64,000 nt of DNA from Umbelopsis isabellina. Lineage: Eukaryota > Mucoromycota > Umbelopsidomycetes > Umbelopsidales > Umbelopsidaceae. The position numbers were made by a program, and so were the translations under genes. The stretch is taken from contig JAEPQZ010000013.1 in assembly GCA_016758905.1 (NCBI GenBank), forward strand, positions 372,001 to 436,000, read 5' to 3'. Positions 34,171-47,400 of the stretch are shown here, piece by piece (within the stretch, counting starts at the first letter, position 1; each line of letters opens with the position of its first letter). A model generated the notes under the pieces. The model did no database searches. It was not told where the DNA came from and saw nothing but the letters and a program-made list of their open reading frames with translations.

Positions 34171-35020
34171 TTATAAGCTCTGAGGAAGCAGCATTGGGGG
34201 ACTAATCTTTTCAACAACCTGCATGGCAGAAGTGTCAATACCCAAAGTTTATAATTCTTCAAAGCAAATGACAATTACCTCTTTGCCAACAAGTTTTTCG
34301 ACAATGGTTAAAGCAAATAAAAATGCGGTACCTGGACCTCTGCTGGTGATGATGTTTTGATCCACTACCACTCTATCCTCGGAGTATCGATATGCTAAAA
34401 AGCGAAACGTTAGCAATCAAATCACAATCCATAATGTCATTTTGCTCGTGATACTTGCTTTCCTCAAGCTCCTGTTTGACACTAGGGTGCGAAGTGACTT
34501 TGTGGCCATCAGGAATGTTGGCAGCCTTGGCCACAAGAGTACCTGGACAAAACATGTCAGCGAGTGAAGACCAGAGCTTGGTATACAATAAAGGATCAAG
34601 CGAATAGTTTACCTGCGCAAATAAAAGCAACTACCTTTTGCTTCTCATAAAAGGAGGAAACTAATCTTGTTACTTGGGCGTTCTCAGAAAGAATTTTGGC
34701 ACCGCCAGCACCTCCAGGGATCACGATAGCATCATAGTCTTCCTGCCAGCCCAAGAAAAAGTTTCATTAGTTGTATGCCTTGTCTCAATAAAAAAATCAG
34801 TCGATTATTTTACCTCGTTCCAGCTTACACCAACATGCTCGACTTCCACGTCCGGCAGTATCTTGACACCACGACTGCACTCTGCATAAGTACCGTTCTT
34901 AAGACCAACTCCGGCAGTGGTCACACGAATCTCGGCGCGACGAAAGATATCAACAGGAATCACAAATTCCATCTCTTCCGAGCCATCTGCTAACAGAACT
35001 AGAGCCTTTTTGGTTGTCAT
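34171..35020 (-). CDS. DJ-1/PfpI family protein (glyoxalase III / deglycase-like)
   Basis: Five or six exons, about 200 residues. Starts '[20 protein letters not shown]', where the Glu before 'EMEF' is the DJ-1 active-site partner. Then '[20 protein letters not shown]' and the nucleophile elbow '[12 protein letters not shown]' with its Cys follow. Later blocks are '[20 protein letters not shown]' and '[11 protein letters not shown]'. This is closest to eukaryotic DJ-1 (PARK7). Family members detoxify methylglyoxal and respond to oxidative stress; the exact reaction is disputed. The Cys codon lies just before a splice junction (GCA G|GT). Confidence 0.93.
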
Positions 35021-35326
35021 TTTACGATTGTGTTCTTATGTGAGAATGTGAGAAAGTAAATATCAGCTTTGGTGATAGCTCTGTTTAGAGTAATACATGC
35101 GCCAACGGCCGGTCACGTGCAGTGCATTAACATATTTTGAGAGTGGAAAAATACGCCAAATCAAAACCCAGGAAAAATGCATTGTCCAGTAAGCTTGGAT
35201 AACCTTTATCACAAAGAAGACAAGAGAGGTAAAAGTCACTTGTGATGCATTTTTATTTCAATGCTACGTAAATTTCGCAAAAGCCGTACAGACTACAGGC
35301 CACTTAAGTGGAGCATATCATCGCAT
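35021..35326. other. Spacer DJ-1 promoter / GH5 3' flank
   Basis: No supported feature in this interval. Confidence 0.4.
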
Positions 35327-36725
35327 TTATGGAAGATTTTTGAAAGTAAATGCGCCGGCCGCACTGTCTGCCTTCGCGGCACCGGTTTTAATGGCAGCCC
35401 ATGCTTGGGTTTCGTCGGTGAATGTTTCAAAGTCAGTGGATGAGGGTTTGACTACCTCCCAGAGCGACCAAGGAATACCGTATCCATTCAAAGCATTGAT
35501 TTGTGAAGTCATGCCCGAAGCTTTGTCTGAATCTGAACCTGTTACTCCCCACTCTTCCATCATGAGAAGCTTGCCTTGCTGCTTGGCAGTGTTGATGGCT
35601 CCAGGCATGTTGCTATTGATGGCCGAAGTACCATCATAGCTATGGATGTCAATAATGTCGATATCAGTGCAGTAAAAGTTATAATAGTTGAGACTGTCGG
35701 ACCAATCGGCACCACCACCCGTGCTAACATAGATGCTGCTGCTTCCAAGCTTTTTGACATGTCAGACTATATATTTCAGTAATTCAAGATGCTAACCATA
35801 CTTACTGCATTCCGAATGGTTCCAGATCGATGGCACCACCACTGTAGAGGGATAAGGACTGTAAATTTCCTAATATATATTACTAACGAGTAATGTACGA
35901 GAGGCCTACCTGGTTATCGACCATATTCATATGGCCCATGGCTTCATTCTCGATGTTGAAAGCAAATATACCATTCTAATACATGTCATTGTTAGCTTGG
36001 AGTTTAGTCTGATAAATCACAAACTACTGCTAAAAGCTTACAGAAAGTTGAGACCAAGGGGTACCGTCTGAGTACTTGAAAGCAAGGATATGCTGCAAGC
36101 GTTTATCGTAGTCGGCAATGGCATTTGAATTTAGATAGAAGATCGATGCATTGTTTGGTGCGGTAGCGCAGTTGCTAGTAGGGATCTTGTATTTCGATAC
36201 ATATACATCGCTTTGCCAACAACCTATTGCATTTGTTAAGAAGGCCAAAAATCCGTTTTAGCTCACAGAAGAACTCTTACCAAGAGCATAACGATCATGA
36301 GGCGCAATAATCAACTTGATTCCTCGAGGCATGGCTTCTGAGATAAGCGTATTGATCATGTTCAGTATAGTATCGTCCCACTGGCCAGGGCTACCAACTT
36401 CGACGTCGTTGACGGCACTATTGGTGCATCCTTTGATGTTTTCTGCCACCTCGGTAACAAAGATACGCAAAGTCTTTAAACCGGCAGCTTGCATGGCATC
36501 AAGCACTGCAAGACGATCACTTTGTTGCAAGGTATAAACTAATTTTCAAAGAAGTGTCCGATTAAGTAAATGAGATGGGATTTTGGACGGTTGGTTTCTC
36601 GATATTATAAAAAAAGCTCACTTACGAAAGTAAGAGCTTGCTCCGGCAAAGCTATTAGCTGCAACCAACGATAAACCAGAACAAAGGAGACTTGCTAGGG
36701 CACCAAATAGTTTGAGAGATACCAT
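35327..36725 (-). CDS. Secreted GH5 glycoside hydrolase (endo-mannanase/glucanase-like)
   Basis: About six or seven exons. A signal peptide ('MVSLKLFGALASLLCSGLSL', then VAAN) is followed by 'DRLAVLDAMQAAGLKTLRIF', a GH5-type first strand ending in Arg. The acid/base Glu is in 'FAFNIENEAMG' and the nucleophile Glu in 'LLMMEEWGVTG', each at a strand end as in clan GH-A. Late Trp-rich 'GIPWSLWEVV' fits the substrate cleft. The family contains endo-1,4-mannanases and endoglucanases; which one this is cannot be told from sequence alone. A TATA box lies 56 bp upstream. It probably acts outside the cell on plant or fungal wall polysaccharide. Confidence 0.85.
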
Positions 36726-37600
36726 CTTGAATCAAATATGACGTGGTAGATGTTAAGTGATCAGTATTGCAAAGGCACCGTTTATATAGTGGCGAAATAG
36801 AATGTCATGCATGCTGGCTAATTGTGATATCCGGACATCAGGTATGGATGCAAATTGATTGTATTTAAATGCATTTTGTTTAAGGTTTAATAGATCCGTA
36901 TCTTCATGGGACTATATGTTGTGTTGAGCATTTAAGGTATCACAAATTACTTCCCGTTGGCGTAGGAGAGGACGATGTAGCACCACGCCTGGGTAAGCAG
37001 TGCTTGCAAATTTTATTATTGTGTGGGGAAAATTTCCTTTTTTTTCACATTGATTTGTTTTGCAACACAAATATCTTTTTGCCAAATGAGTATGCCACCG
37101 GGTACACTTAACCAATTCAAGCCATTTTCATCCATATATCAACATTATCATGTTGCACAGATGCTCAGAATACAAGGTTTGCCCGTCCGTTGATCATCGT
37201 CTCGATCATGACCTCAGTGTGTCTTTATATGTATGTTAGCAGCATGCTGATTGAGATCTAGGAGATGCTGTGATGAGAGCCACAGGCTCAAAATATTCAT
37301 AAAGTATGTGCCATCAACTACAACCATACACATTTAATCCGTTATTGCATACACATGCGCATTGCCTGTCAAACATGACAATACCAGGTCATCCGAGGCT
37401 CAACTATTAACGGAAAGGCACCTTATGTTCAGAACAAATTGTTGAATGTTGTTTATGAGGATTGACAATTAGGTATGTTCAACATATGACTTTGATACAA
37501 ATTGAAATATATGCAATACATGTCATTGAATGACTGACGAAAAATATGGAGTAGTGCTATTCTTTAAGATTATACAAATGCTTGGAGTCTACGATTATAG
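36726..37600. other. 875-bp spacer
   Basis: The first part is the GH5 promoter. The rest is AT-rich with no ORF, tRNA or repeat that I can support. Confidence 0.45.
36781..36788 (-). promoter_or_regulatory. TATA box of the GH5 gene
   Basis: TATATAAA on the minus strand, 56 bp upstream of the GH5 start codon, within an otherwise mixed-composition promoter. Confidence 0.6.
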
Positions 37601-39298
37601 CTATCTTGGATGAGGCGGCTTCTGAGCCAAGACTGTTCTCCATATTATATGTGTGTCAGTCACAGTGAGTAGCTCTTCTTTCACAGCTGCCATCACTTCA
37701 TCATAATCCGCTTCTGACAAAGTAGCCACTGAACATAACATATTCTTGCAAGCGCGGAACTCGGCAAGTAGATACATTGCCATTAGCCGAGCAATGCGAC
37801 TCCTCCATCTTTTCCCCACTGGAATAGCTACCGTCCACGTGCAAGCTGTCGAAGCTTGTGTAGCGAACATGGACGTATTAATCAACATTGGTAGCATGTT
37901 TGCCAATTGTGTATTGACACCAATGTATTCAAAAGCTTTGTTATCTGGTAATGCGAATATAATATAAATATTTGGTATCTACAGAGACCGAGCCAAGAAT
38001 TATTACTTACGAAGGTGTTGAAATCGTTGAGTGACAGGACCAGCGTTTCGTAACTGCATGCCTGTTTTCAATTGTAAACATAAAGCCACAAGCACATATA
38101 AATCAAAGATGATCGCTTACTAGGTTCCACTATTTCTAAATAACCCCCTGGTTTTAGTATTCGGTATGCATCATCGACAACATCTTGGTAACCTTGATCT
38201 CCCAACTCCAGCTGTGCAATGCGCAAAAAACAAAGACTGAGCATTGAGTTACCATTAGACACTGTCTAGCGTTCATACTAACCGTCATATTTCGTACAAA
38301 AATATAATCAAATGTTTCATTGTTGAACATTAATCCTTCAAGAACTATGGATCGTCATGGTTATAAATAACACATCAACTTTTTGCATATATCCTTGAAA
38401 TGGCGTTCTCACCATTTGCTGTTTTGAAACTACAATTTTTCGGGAGAGTCTGGTCTCCCACTCCAGGACACACAAGATCTATGCCCACAATCTCACAATT
38501 TGGATAAGCTTTTGCCACTTCGATTGCCCATATTCCTGATCCTGATCTAAGATTGCATTTTGAATTTTTAGAATTTCCTAATTTGTGTTCTTTCAAGGAC
38601 TAAGTTCCTTGCCTCTGCTTACCCAATATCCAATATTCTTCCACCCTGACCATTTTTCGGTCGCAATGGAGCAGTGTGAAAACTTTTTTCAGTTCATGAT
38701 GAGTATGGTGCACAGATTTTGCAAATTTAGTAAAGTGCATGAGGCAAATTTGATGCAGCCATCAGTTACTGAGCCATTCAACTTACCCATTCATAACATA
38801 TCGCATAATATAATGAACAACATTGTCCCTATCTGTTTGATGTTTACCCATCGGAACAGGAAATGTGTTGACCGGTCTTTGCATCCAGCTGAAATCAGCC
38901 AAGATGGATGGATCATTCATGTCGTCGCCTAATGTAATCTCAACAGGAAAGTACTCTTTGCTTCCTGGTTGTGAAAGCGTCGATCGAATTCCATAATGAC
39001 AATATTCGTCAACTCGCGTACTATTGCTGGAAGAACCGGAAGCATTACTCAATTTTCGTTCTGAAGCACCATCCATAAAATCTTCTTCTGTCTTCATGGA
39101 TGATCGGCAGCTGGTATCAACCATACTTGAGGCAAAATGACTGTGGGTTGGCCAGCTTGCCACTGGTGGTATCCGTACTAGTGACGGTGTACGATGCCTC
39201 TCAAATGTTTCTATGGCGTGGAGATCATTGGATGAAGGTTTTTGTTCACTGAATGATATATGTTGCTCCTCTTCCTGGCTGGAGCAGCATGCACCCAT
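37601..39298 (-). CDS. SAM-dependent class I methyltransferase with acylation-type N-terminus
   Basis: About seven exons. It starts 'MGACCSSQEEEQ': Gly2, Ser6 and Cys4/Cys5 fit the N-myristoylation plus palmitoylation signal. About 160 disordered Ser-rich residues follow. The Rossmann fold then appears: motif I 'GGRILDIGSGSGIWAIEVAK', motif II 'CEIVGIDLVCP', motif III-like 'FKTANGLEGLMFNNETFDYI', and 'DDAYRILKPGGYLEIVEP'. The C-terminal part varies. The type II-like 'DAYRILKPGGYLEIVEP' block is common in fungal LaeA-like and small-molecule methyltransferases. The substrate is unknown. Membrane attachment is inferred from the N-terminus only. Exon joins around motif I were checked in frame. 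Confidence 0.85.
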
Positions 39299-39942
39299 TA
39301 CTTTGCTGAAATGAAAGAGGCGTCAGACTCACGGCGAATAGGAGTAAGTTATTAGTTAAAAGGGATGGAGTAGAAACAAAGTAGTTGTATATGAGGAGTC
39401 GTCAAAGGCAGTAAAATATGAAGTCGTCTGTGGCTGCATAACTTAAAGAGTTTGTGGTAAGGAGACTATGGCAGGGCTAAGGAGAGGTCCTCAATGTTGG
39501 TACCAAACAGGGCAATTTTACGATCATGAAGGGGGCATCTTGGGAACGAATTTTAAAAACCTAAGAGAGTGTTATTCAATTTGACAGTTGTCAATCATTT
39601 CGAGCCAAGTATTCCAACATGTAGATAACATTGAAAAACAATCACTTTGGTGAGATTTAGATATAATACATCTTTTCCATTGAACTCCTAATGTTGCGCA
39701 TAATGAAAAGCCTAAAAAAAATAAGGGAGAGAAACAAAAAAAAGAAAGACGCTGGAGTATAAGTCTTGGAGAAGTCATCAGAAAGGCAGATAATACATGA
39801 GATAAAGACGTAAATGGAAAAGTCAAGAGAAGTCATAAATAATTCATTACAAAAGTCAAAAGAGTAGCAATAAAAAAAATGATAGGTTGAATGACACGAA
39901 AGGAAAAGTTGCTATACTTGCTGATTATGCGCTTTATGCTAT
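39299..39942. other. Spacer: methyltransferase promoter / bHLH 3' flank
   Basis: Poly(A)/GA-rich with short A-runs. No gene or structured RNA is evident. Confidence 0.45.
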
Positions 39943-41233
39943 CTAGTCGTTCACACCTCCAGGGTTACCATCAATATGTAGATTGCCGAACTGTTGCTGA
40001 AATTGCATTGAACCTGTTCGTTGGTGCGGCTGGGGACGTTGAGTTGACTCATTCAAATTCATATGTACTTGTTGGTTACGCTGCGCCATGGGCGACGAGC
40101 CGTATTGCTGTTGCTGATATTGATGCTGGATAACTATCATATCATTTGTTGGATTTGATCCCATCATACCGCCTTGCTGTTGGTTAGCCCGAATGGAATC
40201 GAAGTCTACATACTCTCCTTTCTTGGCAGCTTCCAGCATGGTCTCTAAATCCTTTATTCTGGCTTGGTATCTTGCGGCGTCATTTTTTAGATTCCTGATA
40301 TGGTCAACCGACATCCTCAGTATAGTGCCTTTATTGACAGCCTTTTGCACGCTTCCTCCGCTTCCTGAACCAGGACCAGTTACAATACTTGTTGAGCCTG
40401 GCGGAGGATTCTCCAACATATGTTCCGGAAGTAACTGAGAGAGTTCTGGGTAAAATACGGAAAAGTGTAAGAAAATAGTAAACCTTATGCATATTCGCCA
40501 TACCTCCTGTGAACCTTACCTTGTATTTTATCATTAATATTATCTCGTCTCCGTCTTTCAACGGCGTTATGAGACTCGCGTCTTCGGCGGCGCTTCTCAA
40601 ACACCTGTTGTAAGCTAATATACACGATGATTAACATAAGATACAAGTTTAGCAAAAAACTCAGTTGCTTTGACTTACTTCCGCTGTGTAGCTTCATCGT
40701 CGTCGCCAGCACCAAAACCTTCCATGGGGGTGGAAGTCGACGGCGACACGATAAGGTCTCTGCCTCCAAACATAGATTGACTGAAAGACGATCCTGTGGA
40801 ATCTAGACTAGTCCCAAACCACGCTTGCGCGTTATTGGGGTCGAATGAAGATGAAGTCGGACCAGCAGAGAGCGGAGGGCTCATAACAGAACTGAAACTA
40901 CTCTGACGGCGCCGAGCTATGGTGGCAGGGTGGGAGGAACTACTATAGCTTTGCATTGGCATTGCACCAACGCTGGTGTGAGTTGAAACCCCATTCAAAG
41001 ATGGGTCTTGGTCAAATAACTGTTGTTGTTGTTGATTTGGAGAATACATTGTGAGTGATAAACCTAATGGCACAGTCAGTGCCTAAAGGAAATACAAAGC
41101 TTTGCTCGGGTGGGGGGAAAGACTTTTTATAGTGAGGGAAAAGAGAAGAACAGCAGAAATAAAAGTACTCGTCAAGGAGAAAAATGATTATGAGGCTGGG
41201 AGATAACCTTTTCACCTTAATGCTTTCAGACAT
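39943..41233 (-). CDS. bHLH transcription factor
   Basis: About four exons. The basic region 'KRRRRRESHNAVERRRRDNI' has the His-Glu-Arg triad that reads CANNTG E-boxes, placing it in the MITF/TFE/USF/Cbf1 group. Helix 1 continues 'NDKIQELSQLLPEHML'. A Gly/Ser/Pro loop of about 20 residues precedes helix 2 ('KGTILRMSVDHIRNLKNDAA'), which runs into a leucine-zipper-like helix ('RIKDLETMLEAAKKGE'). The ends are Gln-rich and disordered. I place the start at 41233: the exon 'MSESIK' joins in frame (41216 to 41082) to 'ALTVPLGLSLTMYSP'. ATG 41049 is an alternative. Target genes are not shown by the sequence. Confidence 0.87.
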
Positions 41234-41777
41234 TTAATTTTATAAGACTGTCTTTACTACAGTACTGACTACATGAACTATTATGCTTTAAAATCCAATC
41301 ATATATGGCCTATTTTTGTCTTTTGGTGCAATTTTATATCGTTTTCGCTTTGTCTGACCAAGGTCAATGCAAGTTTATGGACGGAATTTTGGACGGAGGT
41401 GCCGTGTGTTTGAAACTCCGATACAGTCAAATTCTCCCTTTCCAATAGCATAACAAGTTTTCTGTGTTGTTATTATGTGCATTTCCATTCTTGCTCTATG
41501 AAAATACGTTTGTTATGTTATTGAAAAATACAAGGGCCAACAAATGGCTTAGCTGAGTTGCGTTTCGTGTGTTTTCTTTTCACTTATTGTACCAAATAAG
41601 AAATCGGTTGTATCCATTCCCTTTTAGCACAAGGAAAACATTCATTAAACAAAATTAAATCAATAACAACAATAACACCATGACTCGATATACCAGCTTC
41701 ACAGAGCCTGGAGTGTCACTCTCTTAAATAATGAAAGCATAGACGGTAGAAGTCATTGCAATTTTTATGTACACTCG
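41234..41777. other. Spacer: bHLH promoter / SNM1 3' flank
   Basis: AT-rich with no supported ORF. Confidence 0.45.
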
Positions 41778-44212
41778 TTACCAATGGTCCACTACTCTAT
41801 ACGGGACCACTTCGATTTTTCCATTGCTACGTTTTTCTGCTTCCCACTTTCGAAAGAAATTACCCATCTTTCGGCGACTACTTTCACTTCCGACGTTGAC
41901 TGTTGGCACGATGCGCTTGATGTCTAAACTCCCAATAAATGCCGCTAATTCTCGAAAGCTTGAATGTTCCGAATATGGGACACCATAAATTGTTATCGAC
42001 GGTGAGGAATAAGTTGGGCGCAAAGACCTTGCTGAGAATGCAGGCTTTTGACTTGTAATATATGCTAAAGATGACGAATTCATATCTGTAGTTTGGGCAG
42101 ATGAGGATCTGAATGTCCAGCCAGTTGGACGGAAAGCTAGTATAGTTGTAAATGTTGGTGCCATGCTTTTGAGATATGCCGAAAGATTGTCGGCCTTCAA
42201 ATGCCACAGAGGAACAACATGCACCCCTGCTTTTCTTGGATTATCCGTCAGCATGGCTTCTAATTCCTTATTTTCTTGACACAGCAAGATACGACGCTTT
42301 GCTGCTGTGACAAAAATCTTGGAGTTCAGCTGCTTGGCGATTTCTAAAGCGAGTCCCATAAGTAAATATCAAAAATAAATCATGGGACATTTGAAATTGG
42401 CAGTATGGCTTACCGAGAAAGATCTTTTCTTTGCCTATAGAATAAGTTCCAACAACGACCAGTGTTTGGTTTTGGTATAATGGTGCGCTCTCTGGGGACT
42501 GATTCTCAGCATTATTCCAGTCTGTAGTTTCCAAATCTAGCGAGGAGCTCATAGAGTCACTATTTCGCTCGGCCTGATCAACAGACTCCAAGAAGTCGTC
42601 ATTGTAGTCGAAATCATCCATATCTTCTCCATCGAAAGACTTGAAAGCTTCTTCCACTTCCTCTTCTTTCAAATCGGTCTTGACAAGCTGACCCTCATCT
42701 TTGTCACTGCCAGTCACTTCAGATCCACTGTTTTTATCATTTTCACAACTGCGTGTGGAAAAGAAGCTTTCCAGTCGAGGATTCCCAGGATCGTCGTCGT
42801 CTTCGCTCACGGTTGATTTAGTTTTCAATACCTTTTGCAAGACAATATCGCAAGCGGCTTTGATACTTTCTTCCTGTGCAGGAAACGCATAGCGTGGATT
42901 TAAATAAGTGGTATCAAGATAAAGTATATCAATGTATGAATTGAGTGGCTGTATAATTTCAGGATGTAGACACATCTTTGGACATGCTCGAAAATCGCCT
43001 GTGTGTAGATATCGCAGAGGTTTGTTTCCGTTAGGTTGTGGCACCTTAAAGAGAAGGATAGCTGAGCCCGGACAGTGATTTGCATCAATCAATGTGACCG
43101 TTACATCGCTATCTTCTATTTTGCATTCTACATCCATAGGTAATGGCCTAATCCATTCAGCGTCTACTCGAAGTTGCTGAGCCACAAGATTAGCTGTTAC
43201 TTTGGAACAATATATTGGACCATGGCGCCAGTTGGAGGACAGACGAGTGTAGTGATCAGAATGAAAGTGTGATAAAAAGTAACCGGTACAGTCTTCGACC
43301 TTTCCGTAGCTAAATGCATCAACTGTTAAAGTAGTGCCTGCAAATGTGTGATTAGTTTATGTAATCAGCATTGCTACTCGATATGGTGTATTAAATACCG
43401 GGAAGACGTTTGTAAAAAGGACACTTTCTAGGAGCGCCTCTAACTGGTGGAACGTTTGGTTTTCGGTCTTCGCCAAACCATTGTTGTGTCGAGGAATTGC
43501 CTCGCATCCCAGGCGCTTGATCAGTCTGGGCACTCCAGACGCCACTAATTTTGCTATGTAAATTTCCAAAAAATTGAGTCCAGGATGATGCTTGAGCCTT
43601 CTTCTGTTCTTCAGTTAAAGAAGATGCTTCTGACTCTGGTGGGGAGGGAGAAGGAGTGGCGATTGATTTAATGTCAGTAGGTGTCGGCTCATCGAGGCAA
43701 GTGTTGACATGCTCTTCGGTTTGATCATGAGACAATTTATCTAAAGGTTTGTTGCATATTGGACAGCTCAAAAGCGATTCAGAATGCCCAATCGCTTCTT
43801 CCTGCTTATTTTCAATTAAAAAGGTTCGATCATCTTTGCTTTCCGTCTGATTGATAGCGATATCGCTAGTGTTTGCACTCGTCGGCGATGAGTTATTGGT
43901 ACTTAATGCTGGAACTTCACAGTCTTCTTTCTTGACTGCCGCATGGTCTGGCTCGTCTAAGATATAGCTACAACTGGGTTCTTGCATTGGATCGAAGCAA
44001 GTATCCATACTGAGTTTGATAGCGAGCTCTATATCTTTTTCGAAGCGGTCTTCCACTGCGGTATCACAAGCAGGTTGCTGAGGTTGGTTTTTGAAAAAGT
44101 CTATCAAGGTCATTCCACCATTTTGATCAGATCCTCCCACATTTTTGTCCTTGTTATCTTTTAGTCTTTTCTGAGTGAGTGTCCCATCTCTATTTGCTCT
44201 AGCTCGTTTCAT
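41778..44212 (-). CDS. PSO2: DNA interstrand cross-link repair nuclease Pso2/Snm1
   Basis: Four exons. The N-terminal region has a UBZ4-type zinc finger ('LSCPICNKPLDKL', then His and Cys in 'EEHVNTC'). The metallo-beta-lactamase core follows: 'CTGYFLSHFHSDHYTRLSSN' (HxHxDH), 'TLIDANHCPGSAILLF' and 'RYLHTGDFRACP'. The beta-CASP part has 'VVVGTYSIGKEKIFLGLALE' and 'ITIYGVPYSEHSSFREL', ending in a helical 'RKMGNFFRKWEAEKR'. This is the SNM1 5'-exonuclease architecture, acting on cross-linked DNA in the nucleus. A Ser/Asp/Glu-rich insert of about 110 residues sits between the MBL and beta-CASP parts. The start 'MKRARANRDG' is the first ATG in frame. Confidence 0.94.
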
Positions 44213-44415
44213 TCGGCGTAAGCAGTAATGTGAATGGTGCAAGAGAACCTAGACGAAAATTCGTCAAATGAGCTGACTCACCCTAAGAATTTAATTGTTT
44301 CATAATAACTACGTCACGGTGGAATAACAAAGGTCACTGATTGTTACTGACTGGCTATTTTTTTGATTTCTACGTGTGTCTAAGCTACCCAGGTTTAGCA
44401 GAACACTTTGACACA

Positions 44416-47400
44416 ATGGCTGACTCGCTGTATGATGAATTCGGCAACTATCTTGGCCCCGAACTCGACGATGAAGAAGACGATTTGAGAGAAGAGGAAG
44501 AAGAGGAAGAGGAAGAGGAAGACTATGGTTTGGAAGAACAGTACGTCGAGGAAGAAGTAGAGGACGAAAATGAAGTAGACACTGGAATGCAATTAATGCA
44601 CATTGACGGTATGAGTTAGATCTTGGACGCTCAGTTAGCAATTCATGCCTCTACTCTGTCAATCTTTTTCGACTCACGCGGGATCTTTGTTTAATTGCAG
44701 ATGCTCCCAACAATCAGATCGTACTTCACGAGGATAAAAACTACTACCCTTCTGCTGAAGAGGTCTACGGACCTGGTGTTGAGACTCTTGTACAAGAAGA
44801 AGACACGCAACCACTCACTGAGCCCATTATTGCTCCCGTCAAGATTCGAAAATTCCAGATTACTGAAAAAGAGATGCCAGCTACATTGTACAACAAAGAG
44901 TAAGGCGGTTGCTTTTGTTGGCCAACGAGAGAACTCGAAATAACAGAGCATCTGTATTACTAGATTTTTGGTGGATCTGATGAATATGCCTGATCTAGTC
45001 CGAAATGTTGCTATTGTTGGTCATTTACATCATGGCAAAACTTCTTTCGTTGATATGCTGATTTCAGAGACTCATGACATACCGGTCAACCCTGAAAAAC
45101 CTGTAAGTTTGCATTCAATTAATTGGGGTAGTTCACATGGGTTTTAATTTTTGAAATGTAGGAGCGCTACACTGATACACATACGTTGGAGAGAGAGCGC
45201 GGCGTCAGTATCAAGTCTATGCCCATGAGTCTGGTGATGCAAAATGTCAAGGGAAAGTCTTATCTTTTGAACGTGTTGGACACTCCAGGTATGTAAAAAC
45301 ATTAAGCGTTGGTATTGTTGCGGGTTGTCCTAATTGGCAATTGTCTATCAGGTCATGTCAATTTTGTGGATGAGGTTACAGCCGCTGTTAGATTGACAGA
45401 TGGTGTTGTATTAGTGGTTGATGTTGTTGATGGAGTAAGTATAAATTTAGCTGTACATAAGATATTATCCAGCACCTCTAATGGGCTACTTTAGGTTATG
45501 GCAAACACAGAACAGATCATCCAACACTGCGTTCGCGAGAACATCAAAATGACCCTCGTCATCAACAAAGTCGATCGATTGATTTTGGAACTAAAGTTAC
45601 CGCCAACTGATGCCTACTTCAAACTCAAGTATGCTATAGAGGAGGTCAATTCGGTAATAAGGTCAACCCCTGGTGGAGAGAATTATAGAATGGGACCTGA
45701 GCTTGGCAATGTCTGTTTCGCCTCTTCCCAATTTAGTTGGTGCTTCTCATTGAAATCATTCGCCAAAATCTACACTGATACATATGGTACGATACCGTTT
45801 GCTATAAGTTCAGTATGATGTTTCGTTATTAACAATCTCCATAACAGATGGCTTTAATTCTGATGAATTCGCCAAGCGTCTGTGGGGTGATATCTATTTC
45901 AATTCGGAAAGAAGAACATTCAGCCGGAAGCCTTTAGAGTCAAGTAGCAAGAGAGCATTTATACATTTCATTTTAGAGCCACTGTACAAACTATACTCAC
46001 AGGTAAAGGTTCGAATATAGGATTGTCCGAGTTGTAATCACCCACTTACTTCTACCGAATTTTCCTTCAGGTCTTGAGTGCAGAAGGCAAAGATTTGAAG
46101 CGAACACTAGCGTCCTTGGGTATTTTCCTTAAGGAAAAGCATCTGAAGTTGAACGTCAAGCCTTTGCTCCAGCTGGTTTTGAACCAGTTTTTCGGGCCTT
46201 CGTCAGGGTTTGTCGAGATGGTGGTCGATCATATTCCATCGCCAGCGGAAAACGCTGAAAGCAAAGTGCGTGACATATATACTGGTGACTTGGATACCGA
46301 AGTCGCAAACGCCATGATGAAGTGTGATGCCGATGGACCTCTGATGATACATATTACGAAACTGTATAATAATGTCGAAGCTACTGGTTTCGACGCTTTC
46401 GGTCGAGTTATGAGTGGAACTATCAAACGCGGTCAAGTAGTTCGAGTGCTTGGTGAAGGCTACTCTGTAGATGATGAGGAAGACATGGCGATGCAACAAG
46501 TTTCTGATGTTTGGATCAATGAATCACGGTTAGTTGGGATATATTGGCGTTTCTTAACATGATTGCATGGCTGACAGAATTTATTGTTAGATACCGAATT
46601 GATGTTGATGGCGTGCCAGCTGGAAGTTGGGTCTTGCTTGGTGGTGTTGATAATTCGATTGTCAAAACGGCTACTATCACACAACAAAAATGGCATGAGG
46701 ATGCCTATATCTTCAGACCTTTGCGCTTCACAACCACTGCCGTATTAAAGGTTGCTGTAGAGCCAGTCAATCCTTCAGAACTTCCCAAGATGTTGGATGG
46801 CTTGCGAAAAATTAATAAGAGTTACCCTATAGTCGTCACAAAGGTTAGTAGAATTTAATTTTCGCATTGGTAATACGGAAAGACTTACACATGGTATCCG
46901 TAGGTTGAAGAATCCGGAGAGCACATTATCTTGGGTACTGGAGAACTATATCTTGATTGCGTATTGCACGATTTGCGACGGTTATATGCTGAGATAGATT
47001 TGAAGGTTGCCGATCCTGTCGTCAGATTCTCTGAAACAGTCGTGGAGACATCGTCGCTCAAATGTTTTGCCGAAACACCTAACAAAAAGTAGGTTCAATA
47101 CGTATGGAATGATTTAGAAAATACAACCTAACACACTGTTTGATAGGAACAAGCTCACAATGATCGCTGAACCTCTAGAAAAGGGACTTGCTGAAGATAT
47201 TGAAAGCGGACGAATCAACATTCGCATGCCTGCCAAGGATCTTGGCAAACATTTGGAACAAAAGTACGACTGGGACATTCTAGCAGCCCGATCCGTGTGG
47301 GCATTCGGACCAGACGATAATGGACCTAATGTTCTTCTTGATGATACCTTACCGTCGGAAGTTGATAAGAAACTACTTGGATCCGTACGAGATTCTATCA

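Noticed and set aside
37265-37280. Box C-like GTGATGA in the spacer upstream of the GH5 gene
   Set aside because: No CTGA box within snoRNA distance and no terminal stem.
41012-41233. A separate 73-codon gene upstream of the bHLH factor
   Set aside because: Its first six codons are better explained as exon 1 of the bHLH gene; the rest is intron sequence.
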